A program made the translations under genes and the position numbers. The notes under the pieces are model-generated. The model was given only the letters and a program-made list of their open reading frames with translations, was not told the DNA's origin and did not search any database. A stretch of DNA of 45,237 nucleotides from Tetragenococcus sp. (GTDB taxonomy: Bacteria; Bacillota; Bacilli; Lactobacillales; Enterococcaceae): contig JAKDZT010000002.1 in NCBI GenBank assembly GCA_030462125.1, positions 1 to 45,237 on the forward strand, in the 5' to 3' direction. Positions 29,758-38,727 of this stretch are shown here, in pieces (within the stretch, counting starts at the first letter, position 1; each line of letters starts with the position of its first letter).

Positions 29758-30462
29758 TTACATACTAATTAAATGTACACGAACCATATTTTCATGCATC
29801 GATAAATCCTCAACCACTGTTTGATAAGATAACGAACGAGGCAATTCTACCGTATAAACATTGGTATAAACTCTACTTTCCCCTCGTTTTTTCACTTCAA
29901 AGTCCACATCTTTAACTTCAATTTCTTTATCTTTAAAATAGTCCGCAATAAACTCCTTGGTCGTTGTCTTATGCACGAAACTAATTTCAATTTTTTTCAA
30001 AGTAGGGATATTAATCACCCGTTTGAGTACTGTCAACACAAGCATGATCCCTACAAAACCTACAATAGCAATGCGGTAGTTGCCCATACCAATCGCTATC
30101 CCTAAACCGGCAACCGTCCACAACGAAGCCGCCGTTGTCAATCCACGAACCACTTGTTTGGTTACTACGATTGTACCCGCGCCTAAAAAGCCAATGCCAC
30201 TAACAACTTGCGCAATTAAACGCGCTTCATCCGCACGGATCACTTCACCCACTTCTGGATTGTTTTGAGCGATTGTTAATGCAGTATGTGTGATTTCTTT
30301 TTGAATCATTGCAATAAGTACTGCTCCGATCCCGACTAAAATATGCGTACGAATACCTGCCGGCCGATTCTTAAATTCCCGGTCAAATCCAATAAAACCT
30401 GCAAAAATAATCGCTAATAGCATCCGTAAACAAATCTCATAAATCGATAAATCTCCAGTCAA
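29758..30462 (-). CDS. MgtC/SapB family protein (TTG start)
   Basis: IFAGFIGFDREFKNRPAGIRTHILVGIGAVLI ... GIGFLGAGTI. Confidence 0.93.
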   Translation of the reverse strand: MTGDLSIYEICLRMLLAIIFAGFIGFDREFKNRPAGIRTHILVGIGAVLIAMIQKEITHTALTIAQNNPEVGEVIRADEARLIAQVVSGIGFLGAGTIVVTKQVVRGLTTAASLWTVAGLGIAIGMGNYRIAIVGFVGIMLVLTVLKRVINIPTLKKIEISFVHKTTTKEFIADYFKDKEIEVKDVDFEVKKRGESRVYTNVYTVELPRSLSYQTVVEDLSMHENMVRVHLISM

Positions 30463-30487
30463 TAAACTCCCTCCTTCCAAGCAAAAA

Positions 30488-30517
30488 ATCCGAATGGTCT
30501 TTTACAATCATTCGGAT
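30488..30517 (-). terminator. Intrinsic terminator
   Basis: ATCCGAATG ... CATTCGGAT then TTTTTT on the minus strand. Confidence 0.7.
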
Positions 30518-30532
30518 CAAACGATTATTCAA

Positions 30533-30838
30533 CTACCCTCTAAGGGTTTGCCAAGCATTCATACCGCCTTGAATATTCACGACATCATGTCCCAAGCTGG
30601 TTAAGTAATCACAAGCGCGAACATTTCGCACGCCAGCTTTACTGATGACATAATAGGTTTTATCCTTGGGTAAGTTTTCAGCTTCTGATACAAACTCACC
30701 AATTGGCAAATTAATGGCTCCTGTAATATGGTTTTGGTCAAAGTCTTCTTTATCCTGCACATCCAGAATTGTGATCGACTCCTCTTGCATTTTCTCTGCT
30801 AATTCACCAACGGTCATCGAATGGTACATAAGGTTCAT
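30533..30838 (-). CDS. Single-domain rhodanese-like protein (active-site loop lacks a canonical Cys-R; reads ISKAGVRN)
   Basis: ITILDVQDKEDFDQNHITGAINLP, GGMNAWQTLRG. Confidence 0.85.
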   Translation of the reverse strand: MNLMYHSMTVGELAEKMQEESITILDVQDKEDFDQNHITGAINLPIGEFVSEAENLPKDKTYYVISKAGVRNVRACDYLTSLGHDVVNIQGGMNAWQTLRG

Positions 30839-30900
30839 GAAAAACGCTCCTTTATTTCCTTACTTTTGATACTAGACAAAGGAACAAATTTTGTCAAAAG

Positions 30901-32853
30901 TTATGCGCTTTTAGTATGTGCGCTTTTCTCTAGTGGAAACAGTAAACGTAAACCATTAAGCAATACCAACAACGTACTTCCTTCATGACCTAAAACACCT
31001 AGTCCGATATTCATTTCACCTATAATATTCAATACACTGAGTAATAAAACAACGCCTAATGCAAAAATAATATTTTGCCAAACAATTCGATCCAACTTTT
31101 GAGAAAGCTTATGCGCATACTCAAATTTCAAAAGATCATTTTGCATAATAACCGCGTCTGCTACATCAATCGCAACATCAGTGCCTTCGCCCATCGCAAA
31201 ACCAATATCAGCTTTCACTAAGGCCGGTGCATCATTAATTCCATCGCCTACCATCGCCGTTTTTCCATATTTATCTTGTAAAGAGGTAATGGCTTCTGCT
31301 TTATTTTCCGGCAAGATATTACTATAAACTTCGTCAATACCTAAAGTGTGAGCAACCGCTTCTCCTGTTGTTTGGGAATCTCCTGTAATCATTATCGTAT
31401 TAATCTGTTGTTTTTTTAAATAAGCGATGGTTTCTGCTGCTTTTTCATCGGCTCTGTCCATTAAGGCAATCAAAGCCACGACTTCTTCATTCTCGCTAAA
31501 ATAAACCACCGTTTTACCTGCTGAAGTAAGTTCTTCTGTTTTATCCTTAACCTCTTGACTAACATTGGTAAATAAACTAGGTTTTCCAATACGATAACGA
31601 TCTGTATCGTATTCTCCTACAATTCCTTGACCAATCTTGTTTTCAATTGACATTTTAAGTGGATCAATCTCGTCAAAAGCTGCTACGATGGCTGTTGCAA
31701 GCGGATGATTCGCGCTCGTCTCCATACTAACAATGATCTGTTGCCAATGGGCCTTTTTATCTTCATTTATATAAAAAGAATCCGTCACAACAGGTTGGCC
31801 CTGCGTCAAGGTGCCCGTTTTATCAAAAGCCACGGCTTTAATTCCCGTTAAGTTAGCTAGATAGGTTCCGCCTTTGAACAAAACGCCTTTTTTAGCTAAA
31901 TTTGAAATTGCCGACAAAGTAGCTGGCACAGCACTAACGGCAAGCGCACAAGGCGAAGCGGTAATTAGAAGAACGATCCCACGGTAAATGCTGGTGTCCC
32001 AACTCCAACTAAATAACATTGGCATCAGTACAATAAACAAGGGCACAAGAAGTAAGACACTTTTAACATAGTAAGGTTCAATTTTTTTAATTTTTGTCGC
32101 TGCTTTGGGTAAATTACTTTGTGATTGTTCCACTACACTTAAAATTTTAGCAAAGACCGTTTCGGATGAATCTTTGGTCACCTGCATCGTAAAAGTTCCT
32201 TGACCATTGATCGTACTGCCAAAAACTTCCTCTTCTGCCGCTTTTTCCTTTGGCATACTTTCCCCGTTAATAGAGGATTCATCAATTGTCGTATGCCCTG
32301 TAACAATAAACCCATCCGTTGCAATTTGATCACCAGGTAAAACTTTCAGTTGATCCCCTATAGCGACATTTTGTACATCAACCGATTTCGTCGACCCATC
32401 CGATTGCAATAACCGGGCTTTTGTAGGATTTATCTTCAGTAGACTGGTGATTTCTTTTTGACTTTTTTCTTCGGCAAACTCTTCCAGAAAATGAGCTCCC
32501 GCAAAAATTAGGATTAATAAAGCACTCTCATCAAAGCTACCAATGAACATCGCTCCTAAAACAGCTAATGTCATCAATAAGTGCACATTAGGTTGAAAAC
32601 TATGCTTTTCTTTTGTATCCGTTATCGTTTCGGTGACCCCTTCGACTATTATATGGAATCCTGACAAAACCACCGCAGCTCCGAATAGAAAATTGGAAAC
32701 CAATGTGGAAAACGGTCCAAACAACGCGACTAAATAAATAGCGACACCAGTAAAATACATAGGGACTTCGCCTGGCAAATGGCCCGCATGTTTACGTTTT
32801 TTGGCTGATTGGTCATCTGTTTCTTGTTCAGCTGTATGATATGTCTTATCCAT
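30901..32853 (-). CDS. Heavy-metal P-type ATPase, P1B-4-like (SPC motif, no N-terminal HMA domain)
   Basis: DKTGTLTQG, NGESMP, TASPCALAVS, GDGINDAPAL, LGHEGSTLLVLLNG. Confidence 0.9.
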   Translation of the reverse strand: MDKTYHTAEQETDDQSAKKRKHAGHLPGEVPMYFTGVAIYLVALFGPFSTLVSNFLFGAAVVLSGFHIIVEGVTETITDTKEKHSFQPNVHLLMTLAVLGAMFIGSFDESALLILIFAGAHFLEEFAEEKSQKEITSLLKINPTKARLLQSDGSTKSVDVQNVAIGDQLKVLPGDQIATDGFIVTGHTTIDESSINGESMPKEKAAEEEVFGSTINGQGTFTMQVTKDSSETVFAKILSVVEQSQSNLPKAATKIKKIEPYYVKSVLLLVPLFIVLMPMLFSWSWDTSIYRGIVLLITASPCALAVSAVPATLSAISNLAKKGVLFKGGTYLANLTGIKAVAFDKTGTLTQGQPVVTDSFYINEDKKAHWQQIIVSMETSANHPLATAIVAAFDEIDPLKMSIENKIGQGIVGEYDTDRYRIGKPSLFTNVSQEVKDKTEELTSAGKTVVYFSENEEVVALIALMDRADEKAAETIAYLKKQQINTIMITGDSQTTGEAVAHTLGIDEVYSNILPENKAEAITSLQDKYGKTAMVGDGINDAPALVKADIGFAMGEGTDVAIDVADAVIMQNDLLKFEYAHKLSQKLDRIVWQNIIFALGVVLLLSVLNIIGEMNIGLGVLGHEGSTLLVLLNGLRLLFPLEKSAHTKSA

Positions 32854-32941
32854 AACCGTGTATCTCCTTATATTATTATTCCTTCAAGTGTTCCGTAAGC
32901 GCTTATATGAGTATATAATCATTTGTTTAATTTAAGTTTAC

Positions 32942-32957
32942 ATGAATGAACATTCAT
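32942..32957. promoter_or_regulatory. ArsR/SmtB-like operator ATGAATG-AA-CATTCAT (TGAA-N6-TTCA)
   Basis: Perfect palindrome adjacent to minus-strand TTGACA upstream of the P-type ATPase. Confidence 0.5.
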
Positions 32958-33065
32958 TTGTCAAGCGAATTTCTGCTTTATTCGTAAAAAAAGTCTCAGA
33001 GAATGTTATTATAGATTAAATTCCATAAGGTTGTTTCTTGTAGGTAAACATAAGGAGTGATAAAG

Positions 33066-33551
33066 ATGATATATGAAGCGGATAGAAAGTATTTAGAGCG
33101 TTGTGTAGAATTAGCTGAGAGGGCACTAATAAAAGGTGACGCCCCATTTGGATCACTATTAGTCTCTCGAGAAGGTAAGATTTTATTCGAAGATCACAAT
33201 AGAATTTCTGGCGGGGACAACACCCGCCATCCGGAATTCGAAATAGCCAAATGGGCAACAAACCACTTAAATGAAGCTGAGCGTAGAGAAGCTGTAGTCT
33301 ATACTTCAGGTGAACACTGTTCAATGTGTGCTTCAGCGCACGGTCTCGTAGGCCTCGGACGAACCGTGTATGCAAGTTCAACTGAACAGCTAGAAACTTG
33401 GAATAAAGAAATGGGCATCGAAAAGGGTCGGGTGAAAGGACTTTCGATTCAGGAAGTTATTGCTGATACTCCTGTGGATGGACCTGATGAAATTCTTTCA
33501 GAGAAAGTACGAGAATTACACTATAGATATCACAACAAAGAACTAAAATAA
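33066..33551 (+). CDS. Cytidine/deoxycytidylate-deaminase-fold nucleoside deaminase
   Basis: HPEFE and CSMC zinc ligands, PFGSLLV; AAGGAG before ATG 33066. Confidence 0.85.
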   Translation: MIYEADRKYLERCVELAERALIKGDAPFGSLLVSREGKILFEDHNRISGGDNTRHPEFEIAKWATNHLNEAERREAVVYTSGEHCSMCASAHGLVGLGRTVYASSTEQLETWNKEMGIEKGRVKGLSIQEVIADTPVDGPDEILSEKVRELHYRYHNKELK

Positions 33552-33556
33552 TATAC

Positions 33557-33598
33557 AAAAAAGATGAGAAACCAATTCTATGGCAACTCATCTTTTTT
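33557..33598 (+). terminator. Intrinsic terminator
   Basis: AAAAAAGATGAG-N18-CTCATCTTTTTT. Confidence 0.7.
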
Positions 33599-33617
33599 AT
33601 ATTTGTAATAGTTTTAG

Positions 33618-34280
33618 TTAAACGGATTGTATGGCCTCAATAATGGGTTCATCTCCGGATAATACTTCAAATTCTTTATGAATCGTTGAGTCATTTTCCA
33701 AAGAAGTTAATATTGCTTGGGCAATATCTTGACGTGGCACTTCGCCATGTTTATTTCCCATGCCAACTTTAACTTTGCCAGTGCCTTTTCCATCCGTTAA
33801 TGTCCCGGGGTGAATAATGGTCCAATCAAGTCCACTACGATTTTTCAACCATTCATCCGCATAGTTTTTTGCGATGGTATAAATCTTCAATGGCCAGTCG
33901 TTTTCGATTCCTTTAGCTATTTGCTTGCGTCCGGTACGGAAGGTGCTTACCATCACAAAACGTTGAACATTGGCTTTTTCAGCAGCTGTCATTATTTTTA
34001 TCGCCCCATCTAAATCAACCATCACCGTCTTGTCTAAGCCGCTGCCACCAGCGCCTGCGCTAAAAACGACCGCCTCAACATCGCTCATTGCTTCAGCAAA
34101 CTCTTCAATTGAATTATGAACAATATCCAAAACAGTGGTTTCAACCCCTCGTTCATCGAAGAATGCCTTTTGACTCGAATCACGAATGACTGCCTTTTCT
34201 TCGACATTAGTAGGCCCTTGCGTCAAATCTGCAAAGCGTTTTGCTACTTTACCATTGGCACCAACCACAAGTACTTTCAT
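33618..34280 (-). CDS. Atypical SDR / NAD(P)H-binding protein (YwnB-like)
   Basis: MKVLVVGANGKVAKRF, VVFSAGAGGSG, WTIIHPGTLTD. Confidence 0.9.
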   Translation of the reverse strand: MKVLVVGANGKVAKRFADLTQGPTNVEEKAVIRDSSQKAFFDERGVETTVLDIVHNSIEEFAEAMSDVEAVVFSAGAGGSGLDKTVMVDLDGAIKIMTAAEKANVQRFVMVSTFRTGRKQIAKGIENDWPLKIYTIAKNYADEWLKNRSGLDWTIIHPGTLTDGKGTGKVKVGMGNKHGEVPRQDIAQAILTSLENDSTIHKEFEVLSGDEPIIEAIQSV

Positions 34281-34355
34281 ATATAAGCTCCTTTCTTTGA
34301 TCTTTCTGTATTTTATATCAGTATATCACCTGTTTTATCCCTATTACAAATTTAG

Positions 34356-34811
34356 CTACTTATCTTCTGTCTTTTCATCCTCTTTTATCCGCTGATTATA
34401 ATAATCTTCATAATCCTCTTTTAATATTTTATGCAAGGGCTTAATTTGGTTAAATTCATAACCTTCTTTCTTTTTCTGTATGTACCAATCAAATAGAATA
34501 TCTTCCCCATTTCGTAAAACTACCAGCAAACGATCTTTTTCGTCCATATCGAAATTTTCAACTGAATAAGATTTTTCTTGTAAGGCTTCGATAACCAACT
34601 GATTTTCCAAAAATTGCATATAAGAATCTAAAACATCGCCCTTTTTCTTAAAATCAACAAGCTTTTCTTGCTTTTCAATGGCTTTTTCACTCATATCTAT
34701 TATTTCGTCTTCTATTCTTCCCGTTTTACTGTATAGTTCATCTCTCCTTTTTTCCAAAGAGTCAATTCTTTGCTTTATCTCTTTTTGTCTTAATTCATAT
34801 CTTTTCATCAC
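34356..34811 (-). CDS. Uncharacterised coiled-coil protein
   Basis: Intact ORF with good divergent promoter; heptad-rich N-terminal half. Confidence 0.7.
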   Translation of the reverse strand: MMKRYELRQKEIKQRIDSLEKRRDELYSKTGRIEDEIIDMSEKAIEKQEKLVDFKKKGDVLDSYMQFLENQLVIEALQEKSYSVENFDMDEKDRLLVVLRNGEDILFDWYIQKKKEGYEFNQIKPLHKILKEDYEDYYNQRIKEDEKTEDK

Positions 34812-34840
34812 AAATCCCCCATCCTAATTTTATTTTTTGG

Positions 34841-34854
34841 CAAACGTACGTTCG
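34841..34854 (-). promoter_or_regulatory. SOS (LexA/DinR) box CGAACGTACGTTTG
   Basis: Matches Gram-positive consensus CGAACRNRYGTTYG on minus strand. Confidence 0.65.
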
Positions 34855-34871
34855 CTTTTGAGAACAAATTA

Positions 34872-34900
34872 ATCATAGCATTGCCGTTCTCCTTTGTCAA
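34872..34900 (-). promoter_or_regulatory. Promoter TTGACA-N17-TATGAT for the coiled-coil gene, GAGAAC element inside spacer
   Basis: Plus-strand TGTCAA 34895-34900, ATCATA 34872-34877, GTTCTC 34886-34891. Confidence 0.7.
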
Positions 34901-34914
34901 CAAATTATTTTCTA

Positions 34915-34943
34915 TTGTTTCTTTTAGAGAACAATGCTATAAT
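34915..34943 (+). promoter_or_regulatory. Promoter TTGTTT-N17-TATAAT for the S24 repressor, GAGAAC element inside spacer
   Basis: Hexamers at 34915-34920 and 34938-34943; GAGAAC 34927-34932. Confidence 0.7.
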
Positions 34944-34972
34944 AGTTAAAAATGGAAGGGAGGGAGAACAAG

Positions 34973-35593
34973 TTGAAGACAAATGATGAAATTATGGATG
35001 TTCTCGATCAGTTGAAAAGGGAGAACAACCTCTCAATCAGTGAAATTGCGCGCCGTGTGCACATGGCAAAATCAGCTGTTTCTAAATATTTCAAACGAAC
35101 ACGTAAGTTTCCTTTACATCGTGTCGAAGACTTTGCTCGTGCAATGAATGTCAGTCCAGAATACATTTTAGGTTATAGTCCTGGGTATAATTATTCGGAA
35201 GAAGTAACCAATATTCCTCTCATTCAGTCGCTTTCTACTAATACCGACTCTACGATTGTTGCCGAACCAGAAGCTGCAACTTATTACCCTACGACTTCTT
35301 TTCGCTTACCCAAAGGGCAATTATTTTATTTCAAAATGAAAGATAACAGTATGGAACCAACCATCCCAGAACACGCGACCGTTCTCCTTAAAGTCCAAAA
35401 TGATGTTGAAAGTGAACAAATTGCTGCGGTAACATTAAATGACGATCCAACAATACTTTTAAAAAAAGTGCAAAAGCAAGGCGGTTTTATTCTCTTACTT
35501 ACTGAAAATCCAGACTATACACCAACGATCGTTACCAAGGAAACCTCCATCAAAATTATTGGAAAAGCCATTCGTGTAAGTTATGAACTGTAG
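34973..35593 (+). CDS. XRE-HTH + S24 (LexA/CI/HdiR-like) repressor; TTG 34973 or ATG 34952 start
   Basis: SISEIARRVHMAKSAVSKYFKRTRKFP HTH; FYFKMKDNSMEPTIPEHATVLLKVQ S24 catalytic Ser region. Confidence 0.9.
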   Translation: MKTNDEIMDVLDQLKRENNLSISEIARRVHMAKSAVSKYFKRTRKFPLHRVEDFARAMNVSPEYILGYSPGYNYSEEVTNIPLIQSLSTNTDSTIVAEPEAATYYPTTSFRLPKGQLFYFKMKDNSMEPTIPEHATVLLKVQNDVESEQIAAVTLNDDPTILLKKVQKQGGFILLLTENPDYTPTIVTKETSIKIIGKAIRVSYEL

Positions 35594-35641
35594 AAAAATT
35601 AGTCTGTTCTGAATTATAAGTTTGCATTCGTATTTTACGTA

Positions 35642-35677
35642 AAAAAATTGCAAGAAGTAACTACCTTGCAATTTTTT
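35642..35677. terminator. Bidirectional terminator
   Basis: AAAAAATTGCAAG-N10-CTTGCAATTTTTT. Confidence 0.75.
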
Positions 35678-35760
35678 GGACGTTATTTATATAAAATAAG
35701 CTCATTTAGGATGCTGCTATAATTTTTGATCTAGTAAACAAGACGATTCAGCATCTGTTA

Positions 35761-38586
35761 TTACGCTTTTGTTAACATCTGGTAAAATTCTTTTGCTACA
35801 CTTGAATAAGTTAATCGTAACGCCGAAGCCTCTTCTTTAGCATAGCCTAAGAAATTGATTGAACCATACCAAACAATCAATTGATCAATAATACAAATGT
35901 TTTGTAACTTTGCTTTGCTCGTGTACATTTTTATTCCTGCTTGTTTCGCTTTTGCCATACATTCTTTTTGTCTTTTCTGTTGAGTGAAACGCAAAGATTG
36001 TGGTTCAATTGTCCATATAATTACCTCTGCCTGAATATCTTTTATCTTAACAAGCTCTTCAATAACCTTTTTATTCAAAAATGGTGCAGATAAAGTAATT
36101 TGGCTTTTCGCTTTCTTGATATCATCAATTAACGGTGTAAAGTAACTTTCGTTAGTAAAGATTTCCGAATGTTTTTCCTGACTATTTTCGTCCAGAGATA
36201 CTTCGTAATCCAATTTTCGATAGGTTGTCAAACGTTTTTGATACATATTTGAAAACATGGGAATCATAAAATCCACATAATCGTACACACGTAATTCACT
36301 TTTATTGGCTAGGTTTCTTTGAAGACGCCCAAGATATTGTTGCAAGAGACCACTCCAAGAAATAGGCATTGTTAAACAGATAGTATCTAAACTTGTTAAA
36401 TCAAATCCTTCACCCACGTATTTTCCAGTAGCAAGTAACACGTAAGGGGATTCTTCTTTTTGCAAGGAATCAAGTACTTCTTTTCTTTCCGTTTCTTTTA
36501 CTTTTCCATTTAATTCGTATACGGACGGCGGATGTTCTAATTCTGGCGAAGAGAGTTGTCTAGAAAGTTGTTTAAGATGTTCGAGACGTTCACTTATAAC
36601 TAAAATATGTTTTCCTTCGCTTATATTGTTTAAAATGTCCTGAATGATGATGGAATTTCTTTTTTCACTTTTTGTAATTAGATGGTAATTTTCGTGAATT
36701 TCATTCGTGGCTATAGCATCACCAAACTCGTCACCAGTTGTTATAAAACGTGGTATTAATACTTGCTTATTGGGTTTATCTTTCATCTGTTTTTTCGCTT
36801 GCCATATGATTTCACCACAACGCATAAATATAATTGGGTCATGTCCGTCTTTACGCTTAGGTGTAGCCGTTAATCCATAGATATATCGCATTTTGCAATT
36901 TTTTATTACTTTTTCAAATGTAAATGCAGCAACATGATGACATTCATCGATAATGACCATGCCATATTGGTCTAAAATTTCTTGCATCGTCTCTTTATTG
37001 ACAAGAGATTGAAATGTCGCAACGTCAACTAAATTACTCCGCTTAAATTTTGAATCATAAATTTGTCCAACCGTATCTTTCTTTTTCTTTCGACCTTTTT
37101 CAGTATATTCTACTAACGGTTCGTCCTTTATTGAAAGAAATTTATCTAGTTCTCTCTTCCACTGATCTGCTAAATTTTTATTTTGCACTAAAATAAGCGT
37201 ATTAATCTTTTTTGTAGCTATCATTTTGCAAGCTAAGACGGTTTTACCAAATCCAGTATACGCCGAAATAACGCCCATATTCTGTTGCTTTGTTGTTTCC
37301 AAAGCTTCCCTTTGTTCTTTTCGCAATTTACCATCAAAAGATACATTAATTTTTTTTCCTGTCGTTGTCTTATCTACTACATGAGTTTTATTAGTAATTT
37401 GTTTTAGTTGATTTTGTAATCCTCTTGGGATATAAATTTCATCTTTTGTCTCATTAAACAAAGAAATGATTCTAGGATAATTGTAAGTAGATTGTCGCAT
37501 CGCTTGCCGCTGGTAGAATTCTGGGTTGTGAAAAGAAGATAATCCTTTTAATTTCAAAATTGCTTTTTTGGTTAGTTCACTTTTCCCCATTGCCAAAACA
37601 TTGCTTTCATGTACTACTAAGGAATCTAGCATTTCTTCAGGCGTTTCCGCTAATAGATCAAACGGTTTCAATTGTTCTTCTTTATAATAATGTAAATCAC
37701 TCTCATCATCTAACTGATCAATAGTACTTTCAACTTTTTTACGTGAATATTTTAAGACACTTGCAAGATAATTCCATTGATTTTGATAAGGATTTAAGTT
37801 TTCATCCAGGAAAACACTTTTTCCTTCTAGAACTCGATTTCCTTGTAGTGGTAAAGCAATTAAGTTACCAAAACCTTTTTTAGGCAAAGTATCTTGACTA
37901 GGAAACATTCGATCAAAGCATGAAAACGAGATACTAGGTTCAACTGCCATCGCTTGTGTTAAAAGCAAAGTCCCTAAACGACGAACAAGCTTACAAGGTA
38001 ACGCCTCATCAAAGAAAAACCACACATGAGCGCCTTGGCCAGATTGTGATTTTTCAATAGAAGCAGTTAAGCCATGTTCTTTACTTACTTTTGCTATAGC
38101 TTTAACTGCTGCTTGCCATTCATTTTTATCAAAATCTAGCGCTAAAAAGTAACAAGTATCATTCTTTAATATAGGGTAAGTGCCTAGAAATTTCTGTCCA
38201 TTTAAATGATTAACTAAAAATTTATCTTCAAATTTTTCATAAAGTCGGTTTCCATTATCGTCAGTTTTAATCATTGAACTTCCTGCTTCTTGCTGCCACT
38301 GATAAACGGGGGCGTATGCATATTTTTGTTGTTTTTTATTGAAATACCTATTGGCAAAAATATACGTTCGCCCTTTGAACAGACTCTTATATAGTGCGAT
38401 GTCCTGATTCACTGGTTCTTTTGCGATGATTTGGGCAAATTCATCCAATGTCAGTGAGTAAAACGTTTCATCATACTCTTTCATAAAGACAACTGACCTT
38501 TTCTTTGTCCAATAATCTTGAACGATCGTTTTCGCAAGTATTTGTGTACCGTCTTTTAATTGATATTTTTTAGGAAACCTAACCAT
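35761..38586 (-). CDS. Archaeo-eukaryotic-primase-like + SF2 helicase + C-terminal PLD-like domain protein
   Basis: ALDFDKNEW and SQSGQGAHVWFFF primase motifs; AYTGFGKTVLA, DECHH, LTATPKRKDG, QYLGRLQR helicase motifs; C-terminal GSINFLG PLD-like motif; start set to ATG 38586. Confidence 0.85.
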   Translation of the reverse strand: MVRFPKKYQLKDGTQILAKTIVQDYWTKKRSVVFMKEYDETFYSLTLDEFAQIIAKEPVNQDIALYKSLFKGRTYIFANRYFNKKQQKYAYAPVYQWQQEAGSSMIKTDDNGNRLYEKFEDKFLVNHLNGQKFLGTYPILKNDTCYFLALDFDKNEWQAAVKAIAKVSKEHGLTASIEKSQSGQGAHVWFFFDEALPCKLVRRLGTLLLTQAMAVEPSISFSCFDRMFPSQDTLPKKGFGNLIALPLQGNRVLEGKSVFLDENLNPYQNQWNYLASVLKYSRKKVESTIDQLDDESDLHYYKEEQLKPFDLLAETPEEMLDSLVVHESNVLAMGKSELTKKAILKLKGLSSFHNPEFYQRQAMRQSTYNYPRIISLFNETKDEIYIPRGLQNQLKQITNKTHVVDKTTTGKKINVSFDGKLRKEQREALETTKQQNMGVISAYTGFGKTVLACKMIATKKINTLILVQNKNLADQWKRELDKFLSIKDEPLVEYTEKGRKKKKDTVGQIYDSKFKRSNLVDVATFQSLVNKETMQEILDQYGMVIIDECHHVAAFTFEKVIKNCKMRYIYGLTATPKRKDGHDPIIFMRCGEIIWQAKKQMKDKPNKQVLIPRFITTGDEFGDAIATNEIHENYHLITKSEKRNSIIIQDILNNISEGKHILVISERLEHLKQLSRQLSSPELEHPPSVYELNGKVKETERKEVLDSLQKEESPYVLLATGKYVGEGFDLTSLDTICLTMPISWSGLLQQYLGRLQRNLANKSELRVYDYVDFMIPMFSNMYQKRLTTYRKLDYEVSLDENSQEKHSEIFTNESYFTPLIDDIKKAKSQITLSAPFLNKKVIEELVKIKDIQAEVIIWTIEPQSLRFTQQKRQKECMAKAKQAGIKMYTSKAKLQNICIIDQLIVWYGSINFLGYAKEEASALRLTYSSVAKEFYQMLTKA

Positions 38587-38676
38587 AAATACCACCTTGT
38601 GTTTTTACCATTTGTTCGCATTTTAACATAACTAATAAATAACGAACAGTTGAGTACATCTATCGCTTACAAACTA

Positions 38677-38718
38677 AAAACCGTCTGTAAGAATATCAAA
38701 ATTCTCACAGACGGTTTT
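38677..38718 (-). terminator. Intrinsic terminator at end of PTS operon
   Basis: AAAACCGTCTGT ... ACAGACGGTTTT. Confidence 0.75.
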
Positions 38719-38727
38719 ATCAACTTA

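Noticed and set aside
33016-33381. ORF-track 121-aa minus ORF
   Set aside because: Antisense to the well-supported deaminase gene; no RBS
38605-38618. SOS box upstream of the primase-helicase gene as a firm feature
   Set aside because: Only one half-site matches (CGAAC-AAAT-GGTAA); kept only as a weak remark
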